Source: Deltaproteobacteria bacterium (GTDB lineage Bacteria > Desulfobacterota > Desulfobulbia > Desulfobulbales > JAGXFP01). From it: 46,365 bases of DNA. The translations under genes were made by a program, and so were the position numbers. Below, in pieces: positions 16,420 through 26,768 of this stretch; position 1 is the first letter of the stretch, and the number at the start of each line of letters is the position of its first letter. The notes below the pieces were generated by a model. It made no database searches. It was not told where the DNA came from and saw nothing but the letters and a program-made list of their open reading frames with translations. The stretch is from NCBI GenBank assembly GCA_020056965.1, contig JAGVGT010000027.1, forward strand, positions 1-46,365. The letters are read 5' to 3'.

Positions 16420-17124
16420 ATGAACAACATCAAGGGATTTCTGGAAACCTCCTTCATCGACTGGCCCGGGCGCAGTTGCGCCGTGCTGTTCCTGGGCGGC
16501 TGCAACTTCCGCTGCCCCTTCTGCCACAACCACCAGCTGGTTCTGCAGCCCGGGGAGCTGGTCTCCCATGATCTTGAGGAGATTCTGGTCCGGCTGCGGC
16601 CACTGCGGAACTGGCTGGGCGGAATCTGCATCTCCGGCGGCGAACCGACCCTGAGTCCGGAACTGCCGGAGCTGGTGGCCCGCCTCCGGGCCGAAGGCTT
16701 CGCGGTCAAGCTCGACAGCAACGGCAGTCATCCCGAGGTTCTGGCTGCCCTCCTGGCCGCGGGTCTGCTCGAGATGGTGGCCATGGACATCAAGGCCCCG
16801 CTGGAACAGGAGCTCTATGACCGTTGCTGCGGGGTGAGGGTAGACCTGGCCCGGATCGGCGCGAGCATCGAACTGCTCCGCGCCAGCGGGATTGCCCACC
16901 AGTTCCGGATGACCGTGGTACCGGGGCTGCATGGGGTCGCCGAGGTGGAGCGCTGGGTGGCCGGCCAGGATGGGCGCAGCGCATTGAAGCTGCAGAATTA
17001 CAACCCCCGGAGTGCGCTGGCCCCCGCTTTGGCCGGCGCCCGGGGCTTTACCGAAGAGGAATTTTCCGAGCTCCTGAACCTCCTGGGCGAGGCGGACGGA
17101 GCGCGCGGAATGGGCCGGAGTTAG
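16420..17124 (+). CDS. Radical-SAM anaerobic ribonucleotide reductase activating protein (NrdG2 type)
   Basis: A 234-residue radical-SAM glycyl-radical-activase-like protein. The iron-sulfur motif is C28-x3-C32-x2-C35 (GGCNFRCPFC) after the conserved opening GFLETSFIDWPGR. The SAM-binding segment ISGGEPTL and KLDSNGSHP (strand 4) follow. This combination is typical of the NrdG2-like subfamily, which installs the glycyl radical on class III ribonucleotide reductase in anaerobes. No nrdD gene is next to it, so the partner must lie elsewhere; another glycyl-radical partner cannot be excluded. It is followed after 164 bp by dsrC, which has its own promoter. Confidence 0.85.
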   Translation: MNNIKGFLETSFIDWPGRSCAVLFLGGCNFRCPFCHNHQLVLQPGELVSHDLEEILVRLRPLRNWLGGICISGGEPTLSPELPELVARLRAEGFAVKLDSNGSHPEVLAALLAAGLLEMVAMDIKAPLEQELYDRCCGVRVDLARIGASIELLRASGIAHQFRMTVVPGLHGVAEVERWVAGQDGRSALKLQNYNPRSALAPALAGARGFTEEEFSELLNLLGEADGARGMGRS

Positions 17125-17197
17125 AAGTGTAAAATCTTGTATTCATTATAATAAAAGATTGCGCCGACGGTTTTTGAAATGGCCCGGAATTGACTGC

Positions 17198-17226
17198 TTG
17201 ACAAAGCAAAACCCATATAGTAATTA
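17198..17226 (+). promoter_or_regulatory. Sigma-70-type promoter of dsrC
   Basis: A perfect -35 TTGACA (17198-17203), a 17-nt spacer and a -10-like TAATTA (17221-17226), about 62 nt before the dsrC start. The gene also has an ideal ribosome-binding site, AAGGAGG (17276-17282), 6 nt before its ATG. Together these predict high expression. Confidence 0.65.
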
Positions 17227-17288
17227 GGGGATTCCAAAAAAGCTGAATAACACGTCATTTTTCGTAAAACTTAATAAGGAGGATTTAT

Positions 17289-17609
17289 ATGCCAACTATC
17301 GAGCACAACGGAAAGAGCTTTAGCGTAGATGAAGATGGCTTCCTGACCAAAGGTATGGAAGAGTGGAACAACGAGTGGGTTGATTACGTCAAGGCCAGCG
17401 AAGGTATCACCGACCTGACCGACGAGCACAACAAAGTGATCGACACCCTTCAGGAGTACTACAAGAAGAACGGTATCGCCCCCATGGTTCGGATTCTGTC
17501 CAAGACCACCGGCTTCCCGCTCAAGAGAATTTATGAGTTGTTCCCGTCCGGCCCCGGCAAAGGAGCCTGCAAGATGGCTGGTCTGCCCAAGCCGACCGGT
17601 TGCGTCTAG
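17289..17609 (+). CDS. dsrC: DsrC/TusE-family sulfur carrier protein
   Basis: A 106-residue DsrC. The opening (PTIEHNGKSFSVDEDGFL) and the helix-rich body are typical. The C-terminal arm KGACKMAGLPKPTGCV carries both conserved cysteines (about residues 94 and 105), which separates sulfur-metabolism DsrC from TusE-like proteins with one Cys. DsrC receives sulfur as a trisulfide from dissimilatory sulfite reductase DsrAB and passes electrons through the DsrMKJOP membrane complex. dsrAB is not in this window; a separate dsrC locus is common in sulfate reducers. The gene stands alone between its own promoter and a strong terminator. It is the best metabolic marker here and points to dissimilatory sulfur metabolism. 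Confidence 0.95.
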   Translation: MPTIEHNGKSFSVDEDGFLTKGMEEWNNEWVDYVKASEGITDLTDEHNKVIDTLQEYYKKNGIAPMVRILSKTTGFPLKRIYELFPSGPGKGACKMAGLPKPTGCV

Positions 17610-17636
17610 TCTCACAAGTTACTGCTGAGATCCAAA

Positions 17637-17670
17637 GGGGAGAAGGTCGCAAGACCTTCTCCCCTTTTTT
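17637..17670 (+). terminator. Rho-independent terminator of dsrC
   Basis: A perfect 12-bp stem, GGGGAGAAGGTC / GACCTTCTCCCC, with a GCAA tetraloop and six T residues directly after it, 27 nt after the dsrC stop. It is the clearest intrinsic terminator in the window. Confidence 0.95.
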
Positions 17671-17815
17671 GTGCTTTTTGGCGGCAAAACGGAATGTGCT
17701 TGCTCGACTGAAAATTGGCGCGGGAACCAATCCCCGTGAAATTGCCAAAGCGCGACCAACGAAGTTATATGAATACTTGGGGACGGCAGTTGTAGGTAAC
17801 AGATTTCGTATAGAT

Positions 17816-17851
17816 CCCCTCTCCCACAGGGAGAGGGCTAGGGTGAGGGGA
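17816..17851. repeat. Dispersed CCCTCTCCC...GGGAGAGGG hairpin repeat
   Basis: CCCTCTCCC (17817-17825) pairs with GGGAGAGGG (17829-17837) around ACA and is followed by CTAGGGTGAGGGG, a second chance to pair with the CCCCTC start. This is a common intergenic repeat type in many bacterial genomes. It lies between the convergent dsrC and ATP-grasp genes. Confidence 0.65.
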
Positions 17852-17904
17852 TTTATCAGTGCTATCAAGCAACAGCACAAAATCAGGTGTGGCAGATGCC
17901 TTTT

Positions 17905-18702
17905 TTAGGCCTCCAACTCCAGCCCAGCCTGGAACTGCTGGTGGATGGCCTCGATCCGTTGCCGGTATTCGGCCGCGGAGATGGCGGCGCCACGGATGCC
18001 GCCACGCAGGTTGATCTCGGCGAGGTAGCTTTGCTGGTCGGCAGTGACCATTAGATCGAGATGGGCGTAAGGAAAAGCGCCACGGGCCAGGACCAGGTTA
18101 CACAGCGCCTCCTGAGCCTCGCTCAGTTCGGCCGGTGTACTTTTCCCCCCAAAGTGCAGATTGTTGCGGAAGTTGTCCGGGTTGTCGCGCCAGTAGGCCT
18201 CCCGGTAGTCGCCCAACATCACCACCCGGATGTCCCGGCACTTCTCGTAAAAGGGCTGGACCACGAAGGGGAAGGGCAGCGCCCCCAGGCTGGCCTGATT
18301 GAACACCTCCTCCAAGGAACCCCAGAGGTTGATGCCCAGTCCGGCGTTGGCCCGGTCACGCTTGGTCACCACTCGGGTGATGCCCTGCCGCTGGTAATGG
18401 GGCAGGAGCTGCATCAACTCATGCAGATCATGGATAGCCCGGGTTTCCGGCAGCATCTCCCCAGCAAAAACCGTGGCCTGCATGACCTTGGAGCGGCAGA
18501 GTAGTTGGGCCAGTCCGGAGGGAAAGAGGGTGACGCCCCGGCTCTGCAGATCGACCAGCAGATTTTCCTCACTGGGGTGCAGCCTTAAGCGGCCGATGAA
18601 AAGGTCGCCGGCGCCCAGTTCGCCATAGAGCGCCCGGAGCTGGTCGTTGTCCTTGATCAGTCGGTAGTGGCCGGGAGAAACATGCGGCTGGCGGTGGCTC
18701 AA
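17905..18702 (-). CDS. ATP-grasp-like protein
   Basis: A 265-residue protein with features of an ATP-grasp ligase of the RimK/glutathione-synthetase-like group: TRVVTKRDRANAGLGINLWGS fits the ATP-binding lysine and flexible loop region, PFVVQPFYEKCRDIRVVMLGD is the typical strand with D-I-R, and HLDLMV...YLAEINLRGG is the metal-binding E-x-N. Substrates are unknown; the family joins a carboxylate to an amine or thiol through an acyl phosphate. The start is TTG, overlapping the upstream gene's stop by four bases (TTGA), so translation is probably coupled. The neighbouring acylphosphatase is a suggestive partner for an enzyme with an acyl-phosphate intermediate, but that link is only inference. 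Confidence 0.75.
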   Translation of the reverse strand: MSHRQPHVSPGHYRLIKDNDQLRALYGELGAGDLFIGRLRLHPSEENLLVDLQSRGVTLFPSGLAQLLCRSKVMQATVFAGEMLPETRAIHDLHELMQLLPHYQRQGITRVVTKRDRANAGLGINLWGSLEEVFNQASLGALPFPFVVQPFYEKCRDIRVVMLGDYREAYWRDNPDNFRNNLHFGGKSTPAELSEAQEALCNLVLARGAFPYAHLDLMVTADQQSYLAEINLRGGIRGAAISAAEYRQRIEAIHQQFQAGLELEA

Positions 18703-18962
18703 AAAAGCATTTCCAGAAAGCGTTGATGAAACTGGGTGAGGTCCTCATGGCATTCGCCGCAGAGGAAACTTACCTCGCCGAGAATCTGCGAGTCGTCGCC
18801 TTCCTCGGAAAAGCTGCCATCGGGATTCTGGACGTAGCGGGTGGTCAGGACCACCTCGTCGGCCACCTCCAGGAATTCGCTGTCATTGCCGCAGACCGGA
18901 CAGGTGATCTTCGGGGCCTGGGCGGCACTATTTTTTTCGGAGACACGTTCCATGGCGATCAA
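18699..18962 (-). CDS. Small protein with two CxxC motifs
   Basis: An 87-residue protein with CPVC near residue 21 and CGEC near residue 68, spaced like a zinc-ribbon with a long insert. I do not recognise a named family. The TTG start overlaps the acylphosphatase stop by four bases; an in-frame ATG at 18951-18953 (fourth codon) is the alternative start. Its stop overlaps the ATP-grasp start by four bases, so the three genes form one tightly coupled unit. Confidence 0.7.
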   Translation of the reverse strand: MIAMERVSEKNSAAQAPKITCPVCGNDSEFLEVADEVVLTTRYVQNPDGSFSEEGDDSQILGEVSFLCGECHEDLTQFHQRFLEMLF

Positions 18963-19234
18963 TAGCGGATGTTGAACTGGGCCTCGCCAACCGGCCGTTC
19001 TTCTTTGATTTCCACCTTCAAGACCTGGGCGCCCGGCGACCCCTGTTTAAGCCAGGCGACCATCTGCTCAACCTGCTCCGGCTCGCCCTCGACAGCCGCC
19101 TCGACGGTGCCATCCGACCGATTCTTCACCCAGCCCTTAACCCCTATTTTAGTTCCCTCCGCCTGGGCATAGGCCCGGAAATAAATTCCCTGCACCTTAC
19201 CGAAAACGATGGCGTGCACTCTTTTGATGGCCAT
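18959..19234 (-). CDS. acyP: Acylphosphatase
   Basis: A 91-residue acylphosphatase, the family's usual length. The phosphate-binding loop GKVQGIYFR ends in catalytic Arg20, and the catalytic Asn38 lies in GWVKNRSDGTVE. The enzyme hydrolyses acyl phosphates to carboxylate and phosphate in the cytoplasm. It is the first gene of a three-gene overlapping unit with a CxxC protein and an ATP-grasp protein. Confidence 0.95.
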   Translation of the reverse strand: MAIKRVHAIVFGKVQGIYFRAYAQAEGTKIGVKGWVKNRSDGTVEAAVEGEPEQVEQMVAWLKQGSPGAQVLKVEIKEERPVGEAQFNIRY

Positions 19235-19361
19235 TTTTACACCTATCCCTTTTCAATAAGCCGTTGTTCAAAACAATCTGGTAATTTCGGATGTTCGACA
19301 CGGCAGAAGGAGCCGGAAATGAATGGTCAGCATGGTCCAACCATCCAGTAATGGCTCCTAA

Positions 19362-21597
<2,236 letters not shown>

Positions 21598-21731
21598 GGA
21601 ATTTCCTCCCGGGAAGTTATTGATCTGCCGCCGCAGCGGGTTGGGCCAATATAGCCGAAAAAATGGGAAAATTGAAGAAAAGTCGCTATAGTCCGGCCTG
21701 AGAAAACCACGTTTATCCGGGAGAATTTACG

Positions 21732-22520
21732 ATGACCAAACAACAACCGCTGATCCTGGTGACCAACGACGACGGGATCATGGCCCCCGGCCTGGTCGCT
21801 CTGGCCGGGGCACTGGCTGCGTTGGGCCGGGTGGTGGTGGTCGCCCCCGAGCGCGACAACAGCGCCGCCAGCCACTCGCTGACCATGCGCCGCCCCTTGC
21901 TGGTCCGGGAGGACGGCCCGGACCGTTTCGCCATCGACGGCACCCCGGCCGACTGTGTGATCGTCGGGGTCGGCAAGTTGCTCAAGGCCCGACCGGCGCT
22001 GCTGGTTTCCGGGATCAATCCCGGCCCCAACCTCGGCGATGACATCAGTTATTCCGGCACGGTCTCGGCCGCCATCGAGGGGACCATGGTGGGCATCCCC
22101 TCCCTGGCCGTCTCCCTGGCCGGTGAGCCGGGCGAGGGTTACGAGCTGGCCGCCGCCTATGCGGTCCAACTGGCACGCCTGGTCCTGACTAATGGGTTGC
22201 CGCCGGACACCCTGCTCAACATCAACGTGCCGACCCGGACCGGCCCGGTAATCAAGGGGGTGCGCTTCACCCGCCAGGGCCGGCGCAAGTACGACGGCGC
22301 CATCCAGGAGACCAACGACCCCTGGAGCCGCAAGCACTACTGGATCGGCGGCGGCACCCCGGTCCTGGACGAGGGGGCCGATACCGATGTGCAGGCGGTG
22401 GTGGCCGGCTGGGTCTCCGTCACCCCCCTGCATCTGGACCGGACCAACCACGATGCCTTAAGCTATCTGGCCCGGTCCTGGGGTGAGGCCCTGCGAAACC
22501 AGGGGGAAGAAGGCCCATGA
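21732..22520 (+). CDS. surE: 5'/3'-nucleotidase SurE
   Basis: A 262-residue SurE with the metal-binding start LVTNDDGIMAPGL and the motif SGINPGPNLGDDISYSGTV. It dephosphorylates nucleoside 5'- and 3'-monophosphates and is linked to stationary-phase survival. Its stop overlaps the next ATG (ATGA), coupling it to the biotin ligase gene. Confidence 0.96.
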   Translation: MTKQQPLILVTNDDGIMAPGLVALAGALAALGRVVVVAPERDNSAASHSLTMRRPLLVREDGPDRFAIDGTPADCVIVGVGKLLKARPALLVSGINPGPNLGDDISYSGTVSAAIEGTMVGIPSLAVSLAGEPGEGYELAAAYAVQLARLVLTNGLPPDTLLNINVPTRTGPVIKGVRFTRQGRRKYDGAIQETNDPWSRKHYWIGGGTPVLDEGADTDVQAVVAGWVSVTPLHLDRTNHDALSYLARSWGEALRNQGEEGP

Positions 22521-23308
22521 TCCTGGACCCGACCTGGGCGGAGATGGTGGCCACCGGACAATTGAACGGCCGGGAGGTGCATTTCCACGCCCAGACCGTT
22601 TCGACCAACGATGAAGCCCTGGCCCTGGCCCGGGGCGGCGCCGCCGGCGGAACCCTGGTGGTGGCCGAAAGCCAGAGCCAGGGCCGGGGCCGGTTGGGCC
22701 GGGAGTGGCTGTCGCCGCCGGGGGTGGGCCTTTACTGCTCGCTGATCCTGCGGCCGCGGCTGGAGCCGGCCGACCTGCCCAAACTGACCCTGGCCGCCGG
22801 GCTGGCAGCCAGCCGGGCCGTCGAGGCGGTCACCTCTTTACGGCCACTGCTCAAGTGGCCCAACGATCTCTGGCTGAACGAGAAAAAGGTCGGCGGCCTC
22901 CTGGCCGAGGCCCGCTTCGAGCAGGATGGCCCCTTGGTGGTTCTGGGGATCGGTCTGAATGTCAACACCAGCCAGGAATCTTTTCCGACCGAACTTCTGG
23001 GAAAGGTCAGTTCCCTGTTGATTCACTCCGGCCGACCGTTCGCCCGCAGCGGCTTGCTGGCCGCGCTGTGGGACGAGGTTATGGCGATAGTGGCACGGTT
23101 GGAACAGCAGGGTTTTACCGGGATCCTGGACGACTGGCGCGAGCGTGATGCCACCCTGGGCCGCGAGCTGGAGTGGGTGACCATGGGTGGTCAGGTGGTC
23201 CGGGGCTTGTCCCTGGGGCCGGACCAGGAGGGCCAGCTGCGGATCAGGGATGCGGCTGGCCAGGTCCACGAAGTGCTATCCGGGGATATCGCCTTAGCCT
23301 CCGAGTGA
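22517..23308 (+). CDS. birA: Biotin-[acetyl-CoA carboxylase] ligase
   Basis: A 263-residue biotin protein ligase. The biotinyl-AMP loop is GRGRLGREW, after the conserved STNDEAL segment; KWPNDLWLNEKKVGGLL is the biotin/Lys motif. The C-terminal SH3-like domain (about 215-260) is present. There is no N-terminal winged-helix repressor domain, so this is a class I enzyme that does not repress bio genes itself. It attaches biotin to carboxylase carrier proteins. Confidence 0.95.
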   Translation: MILDPTWAEMVATGQLNGREVHFHAQTVSTNDEALALARGGAAGGTLVVAESQSQGRGRLGREWLSPPGVGLYCSLILRPRLEPADLPKLTLAAGLAASRAVEAVTSLRPLLKWPNDLWLNEKKVGGLLAEARFEQDGPLVVLGIGLNVNTSQESFPTELLGKVSSLLIHSGRPFARSGLLAALWDEVMAIVARLEQQGFTGILDDWRERDATLGRELEWVTMGGQVVRGLSLGPDQEGQLRIRDAAGQVHEVLSGDIALASE

Positions 23309-23318
23309 GCCCTAACCT

Positions 23319-24218
23319 TCACAGCAACTGATGCAGCAGCGGCAGGGTGGCGAAGGAGATGACAATCCCCACCCCGACCAAGGCGGCGGTCAGGGGCGGC
23401 GAGAGATCGGCCAGGATGGCCAGGGCCCCGGCCGAGACCATCGGCGGCATGCCCGACTCGAAGATCGCCACCCGCGCCGGTTCGTCGTTCAGACCCGCCA
23501 GACGGCAGAGCAGCAGGGCCAGGAGCGGTGCCGCCACCAGCTTAATCGCCAACCCCACCCCCATCTGCCCCAGCACCGCCCGGTTTAAACGTAACGTCAG
23601 TTGATACCCCACCGCGATCATCACCACCGGCACCAGGGTGACCGCCAAGGCCTGCAAGAGGCTGGCGGCCACGACCGGGTAAGGAAAGTTCTTTAGGAGC
23701 AGCGCCGCCAGCAAAGCCAGGAAGGGCGGAAAAGACGCGATCTTTTTCACCACACAGCTCAGGTCGGGCCTGACTCCGGCGCTGCCGTACAGGGCCAGGA
23801 TCAGCGAGCCGTAGGTGGCCAGAGCCAGGAAGGAGCCAAACTGGTCGTAGAGCAAGGCGTAAGGAATGGCGCCCTCACCGAAGAAGGCCTTGACCATGGG
23901 AATGCCCAGAAACGAGGTATTGCCCAGCGGTACCATCAGTAGCAGACAGCCGGTGGTGGGGTGGTCCCAGGTGAAAAACCGGGCCAGGAGCAGGACCAGC
24001 CCCGCCGAAACCGCCAGCATCAGCCAGGGCATCAATAGCGGCGCCAGGATTCGGCTGGAAAAGGTCAACTCGGGAATTTTCAGCAAGACCAAGGCCGGCA
24101 GCGAAATATAGATGACGAAGAGGTTCAAGACTGTCCCGGTTTGCTCGGGAAAGGATTTCAGGCGTTTGAGCCCCATCCCGACCAGCAGGTAGGCGATGGT
24201 GATGAGGAAGTTGTCCAT
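23319..24218 (-). CDS. AEC-family (auxin efflux carrier-like) transporter
   Basis: A 299-residue integral membrane protein with about ten hydrophobic segments. It has the AEC opening (YLLVGMGLKRLKSFPEQ), the unwound-helix region PLGNTSFLGIPM and the C-terminal ESGMPPMVSAGALA repeat counterpart. These Na+/H+-type carriers move organic acids such as malate or malonate; the substrate cannot be told here. It converges with birA, with 10 bp between stops. Confidence 0.88.
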   Translation of the reverse strand: MDNFLITIAYLLVGMGLKRLKSFPEQTGTVLNLFVIYISLPALVLLKIPELTFSSRILAPLLMPWLMLAVSAGLVLLLARFFTWDHPTTGCLLLMVPLGNTSFLGIPMVKAFFGEGAIPYALLYDQFGSFLALATYGSLILALYGSAGVRPDLSCVVKKIASFPPFLALLAALLLKNFPYPVVAASLLQALAVTLVPVVMIAVGYQLTLRLNRAVLGQMGVGLAIKLVAAPLLALLLCRLAGLNDEPARVAIFESGMPPMVSAGALAILADLSPPLTAALVGVGIVISFATLPLLHQLL

Positions 24219-24238
24219 GGTTGGCGGTTCCGGAATTG

Positions 24239-24257
24239 CCCCTGAGGGCCTCAGGGG
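24239..24257. repeat. Short GC-rich palindrome between wrbA and the AEC transporter
   Basis: CCCCTGA and TCAGGGG pair around GGGCC. It may be the 3' hairpin of the wrbA transcript or an operator for the transporter gene; no U-tract follows on the minus strand. Confidence 0.4.
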
Positions 24258-24320
24258 AACTTTCTGGTCCAGGCCGTCATTTAAACAATTCCGACGGCAG
24301 GAGCAAGCCCGGCGAGCAAA

Positions 24321-24935
24321 TCAGCCGAAGAGTTTACCGGTAATCTTGGCCACATGGGCACCCTGGAAGCGGGCAATGGCCAGCTCGTTCTCGCTGGGCT
24401 GGCGGCTACCATCACCGGCGGCAATGGTGGTGGCCCCGTAAGGCGTGCCGCCGCTGATCTCGGTGAGATTCAGCAACCTCTGCTCGGAGTAGGGTACCCC
24501 GACCACGATGAAGCCCAGGTGGAACAGGGTGGTGTGGAAGCTGGTGATGGTGGTCTCCTGGCCGCCGTGCTGGGTGGCGGTACTCGCGAAGACGCTGCCC
24601 ACCTTACCGACCAGGGCGCCGCTCAGCCAGAGCTGGGCGGTCTGATCAAGAAAGTTGCGCATCTGAGCGCACATGTTGCCATAGCGGGTAGGGGTGCCGA
24701 AGATCACTGCATCGGCCTCGCCCATCACCATCGGGTCGGCCACCGGGATATGGGCGAAGCGCTGCCGGGCCGCCTGGGCGCCACTGGCAATCAGTTTCTC
24801 TTCCGGTACCAGTTCCGGCACCTGATAGATAACCACCTCGTTGTTGCCGACACTGCGGGCGCCCACGGCAATCGCTTCCGCCATCTGATAGACATGGCCG
24901 TACATGCTGTAAAAAATGACCTGGATTTTGCTCAT
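24321..24935 (-). CDS. wrbA: NAD(P)H:quinone oxidoreductase WrbA
   Basis: A 204-residue flavodoxin-like protein of WrbA type IV. FMN-binding segments are visible: [12 protein letters not shown] (phosphate loop), GTPTRYGNM and [10 protein letters not shown], with the C-terminal [23 protein letters not shown] motif. It reduces quinones by two electrons, protecting against redox cycling. AAGGAG precedes the ATG. Confidence 0.96.
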   Translation of the reverse strand: MSKIQVIFYSMYGHVYQMAEAIAVGARSVGNNEVVIYQVPELVPEEKLIASGAQAARQRFAHIPVADPMVMGEADAVIFGTPTRYGNMCAQMRNFLDQTAQLWLSGALVGKVGSVFASTATQHGGQETTITSFHTTLFHLGFIVVGVPYSEQRLLNLTEISGGTPYGATTIAAGDGSRQPSENELAIARFQGAHVAKITGKLFG

Positions 24936-25001
24936 TTGGGTCTCCTTGGTAATTTTTTTTAAACTCCTGTGTCAAAAGTATCGTAGCGCCGATGCAGCCC
25001 G

Positions 25002-25706
25002 TCAAGCAAGGGGCGGGCGAAGATATTCGGACCAGAAGCGCAGCTCGCCCAGGGCGGTGGATTCCAGGAGATATTGCACCTGGTACTGCCGGGCCAGACG
25101 GCCGATTTCCGCGAGCATGGCCAGCGGCGCGGCAGGATCGGGCTGGAGATCGGTATAGTCGGAGACGTAACCCCAAAGGTGCTGAAGACCATTGCGCAAC
25201 CGGCCCGGCGTGGGCGGAGTGCGGAGAAGCGTGACCAGTTCCGCAGCCAGATCGGGCAGGGTCAACGTCCCGGTCGCGACCCCGGGGCCGATCCGGCGGT
25301 AATCCGCGGGGCTGCGGGCCATGACCGAATACTTATGGTTGGCCCAGAGCTGTTGGGGTTGATGGGGAAGGGGAATGCGACCCGGTTTTTTGTCGCGGTA
25401 TTTGCCCTGGAGAATGATGTACTGGCGGTCCGGCAGGTCGATGTAGGTTGCCGGCCAGACGACTTTTTCGGTCTGGGGCAGCAAGGGGCTGTGGTGGCGG
25501 AAGTTGCGCAGTTCCATCTCCGCCACCAGCAAACCGTGACGCACCGCCAGGGCGGGGAGATGGCCTTGCCAGCGCAGGGTTTCCGGGTGGCAGGAGTAGC
25601 CTTTCTTGCCGTGGAGCAGGATGGAGAAGATCCCGTGCAACTCCCGGTGCTCGCCCAGCAGACTCTGGTCGTTCAGAAAGCCCGGATCGATGTCCCAGAT
25701 GCGCAT
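25002..25706 (-). CDS. Pyrimidine-dimer DNA glycosylase-like domain fused to a DUF1722/YbgA-like domain
   Basis: A 234-residue two-domain protein. Residues about 1-90 resemble the endonuclease V (Pyr_excise) family: MRIWDIDPGFLNDQSLLGEH then RELHG, KKGYSCHPE and the RHGLLVAEM helix. Glu22 with Arg21 aligns with the catalytic Glu23/Arg22 of T4 endonuclease V. Residues about 118-225 match DUF1722 (YbgA): HKYSVMARSPADYRRIG (124-140), PPTPGRLRNGLQHLWGY (164-180), then a helix with QYLLE. In E. coli, ybgA lies next to the photolyase gene phr, so this fusion independently ties the domain to UV-lesion repair. Position 2 is Arg, not the Thr whose amine is the nucleophile in T4. Catalysis is therefore unproven. 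Confidence 0.72.
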   Translation of the reverse strand: MRIWDIDPGFLNDQSLLGEHRELHGIFSILLHGKKGYSCHPETLRWQGHLPALAVRHGLLVAEMELRNFRHHSPLLPQTEKVVWPATYIDLPDRQYIILQGKYRDKKPGRIPLPHQPQQLWANHKYSVMARSPADYRRIGPGVATGTLTLPDLAAELVTLLRTPPTPGRLRNGLQHLWGYVSDYTDLQPDPAAPLAMLAEIGRLARQYQVQYLLESTALGELRFWSEYLRPPLA

Positions 25707-25742
25707 ATGTTCAAATTCTCCCCGACCAAAAATTTGCGCAAT

Positions 25743-26768
25743 CTAGCAAGACTCTTTTGCTAATCCCGCCACCACCGGCCAGGCGTGGAAGGTTGTCCCT
25801 GCCTTGTGCCCCACCCCGACCGCGCCTTTCTGCAGGTAGAGCACCCAGGCCCAGTCGGGTTCAAAATAGCTGGTGGTGGCCGACCAGTAACCTTCACGGA
25901 GGTTGGTGAAGGGATGGTTGGCCGGCAGGGCCGGTTCGGCCCGGCTGCAATCGACCAGTGACTCCAGCATGTTGATGTCCGGCAGCCGCCAGCCGGTCAG
26001 GCCGCCAGGTTTGGCGCGGTTCAGAGCGGCGACTTGGGCCAGGGCGCCGTTCCAGTCCAGCGCCTGTCCGGCCGGGTCGCTGTTCTTCAACCAGATCAGA
26101 CCGGTCAAGCGGTCCTCGACCACCTCCTCGCCCACGACAAAGCGCGGCTCCGGCCACACCAAGCCCAGCTGCAACTCGCCCTCCTGGCCGCCGCCCCCAC
26201 AATCAATCCCTTGCCCGGCCGCATCGTAACAGCCGCTCTGGCCGGTCCTCGGCAATACCAGGCTTTCGCCCCGCACCGGCCAGAACAGGTAATACTGATC
26301 CTTGCGGCCATAGAACATCCGCGCCCCTTCCAGATGAACATACCAGGCGTAGGCGGGGTTGATGGCAGCGCTGGTCGAACTCCAGTACCAGCCGAGGAAG
26401 ATGTTGACGAAGGGGTGCCCGTTCGGCAATGCGGGCCGGCGGGCTTGATGGCTCATCAGGCTCCGCAGCTCGCGCCGGTTTGGGAGGCGCCAGTCGGTAA
26501 AGCCGAGTTCACCGCTCCGGTTCAGGGCGGCGACGGCGGCCAGGGCCTCGGTCCAGGTAACCGGGTAACCGCCCGGATTGGCGTCCCGGCTCCAGACCAG
26601 CCCGGTCAGGCGGTCTTCCACCACCAGATCGTGACTGATAAAGCGCGGCTCGGGCCAGGCCAGGCCGCTACCGAATTCGCCATCCTGGCCGCTGCCGGGG
26701 CAGGGAATCTCCCGACCTTGGGCATCGTAGCAGCGCTCCTGGCCGGTTTGCAGGGTGGGGAGGACCAT
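25743..26768 (-). CDS. Tandem DUF1566 (Lcl C-terminal-like) protein
   Basis: A 341-residue protein made of two homologous halves (about 1-168 and 169-335). Each starts LP-x-TGQ-x-x-CYDA and contains VVEDRLTGLVW, a GFTDWRLPN-like motif, P-NGHPF and a YWS(S/A)T strand, all typical of DUF1566. This fold occurs in secreted or surface lectin-like proteins, yet no signal peptide is visible here. The start ATG overlaps the stop of the LysE-like gene by one base (TGATG), so translation is coupled to a membrane exporter. Function is unknown; a ligand-binding role is plausible. Confidence 0.85.
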   Translation of the reverse strand: MVLPTLQTGQERCYDAQGREIPCPGSGQDGEFGSGLAWPEPRFISHDLVVEDRLTGLVWSRDANPGGYPVTWTEALAAVAALNRSGELGFTDWRLPNRRELRSLMSHQARRPALPNGHPFVNIFLGWYWSSTSAAINPAYAWYVHLEGARMFYGRKDQYYLFWPVRGESLVLPRTGQSGCYDAAGQGIDCGGGGQEGELQLGLVWPEPRFVVGEEVVEDRLTGLIWLKNSDPAGQALDWNGALAQVAALNRAKPGGLTGWRLPDINMLESLVDCSRAEPALPANHPFTNLREGYWSATTSYFEPDWAWVLYLQKGAVGVGHKAGTTFHAWPVVAGLAKESC

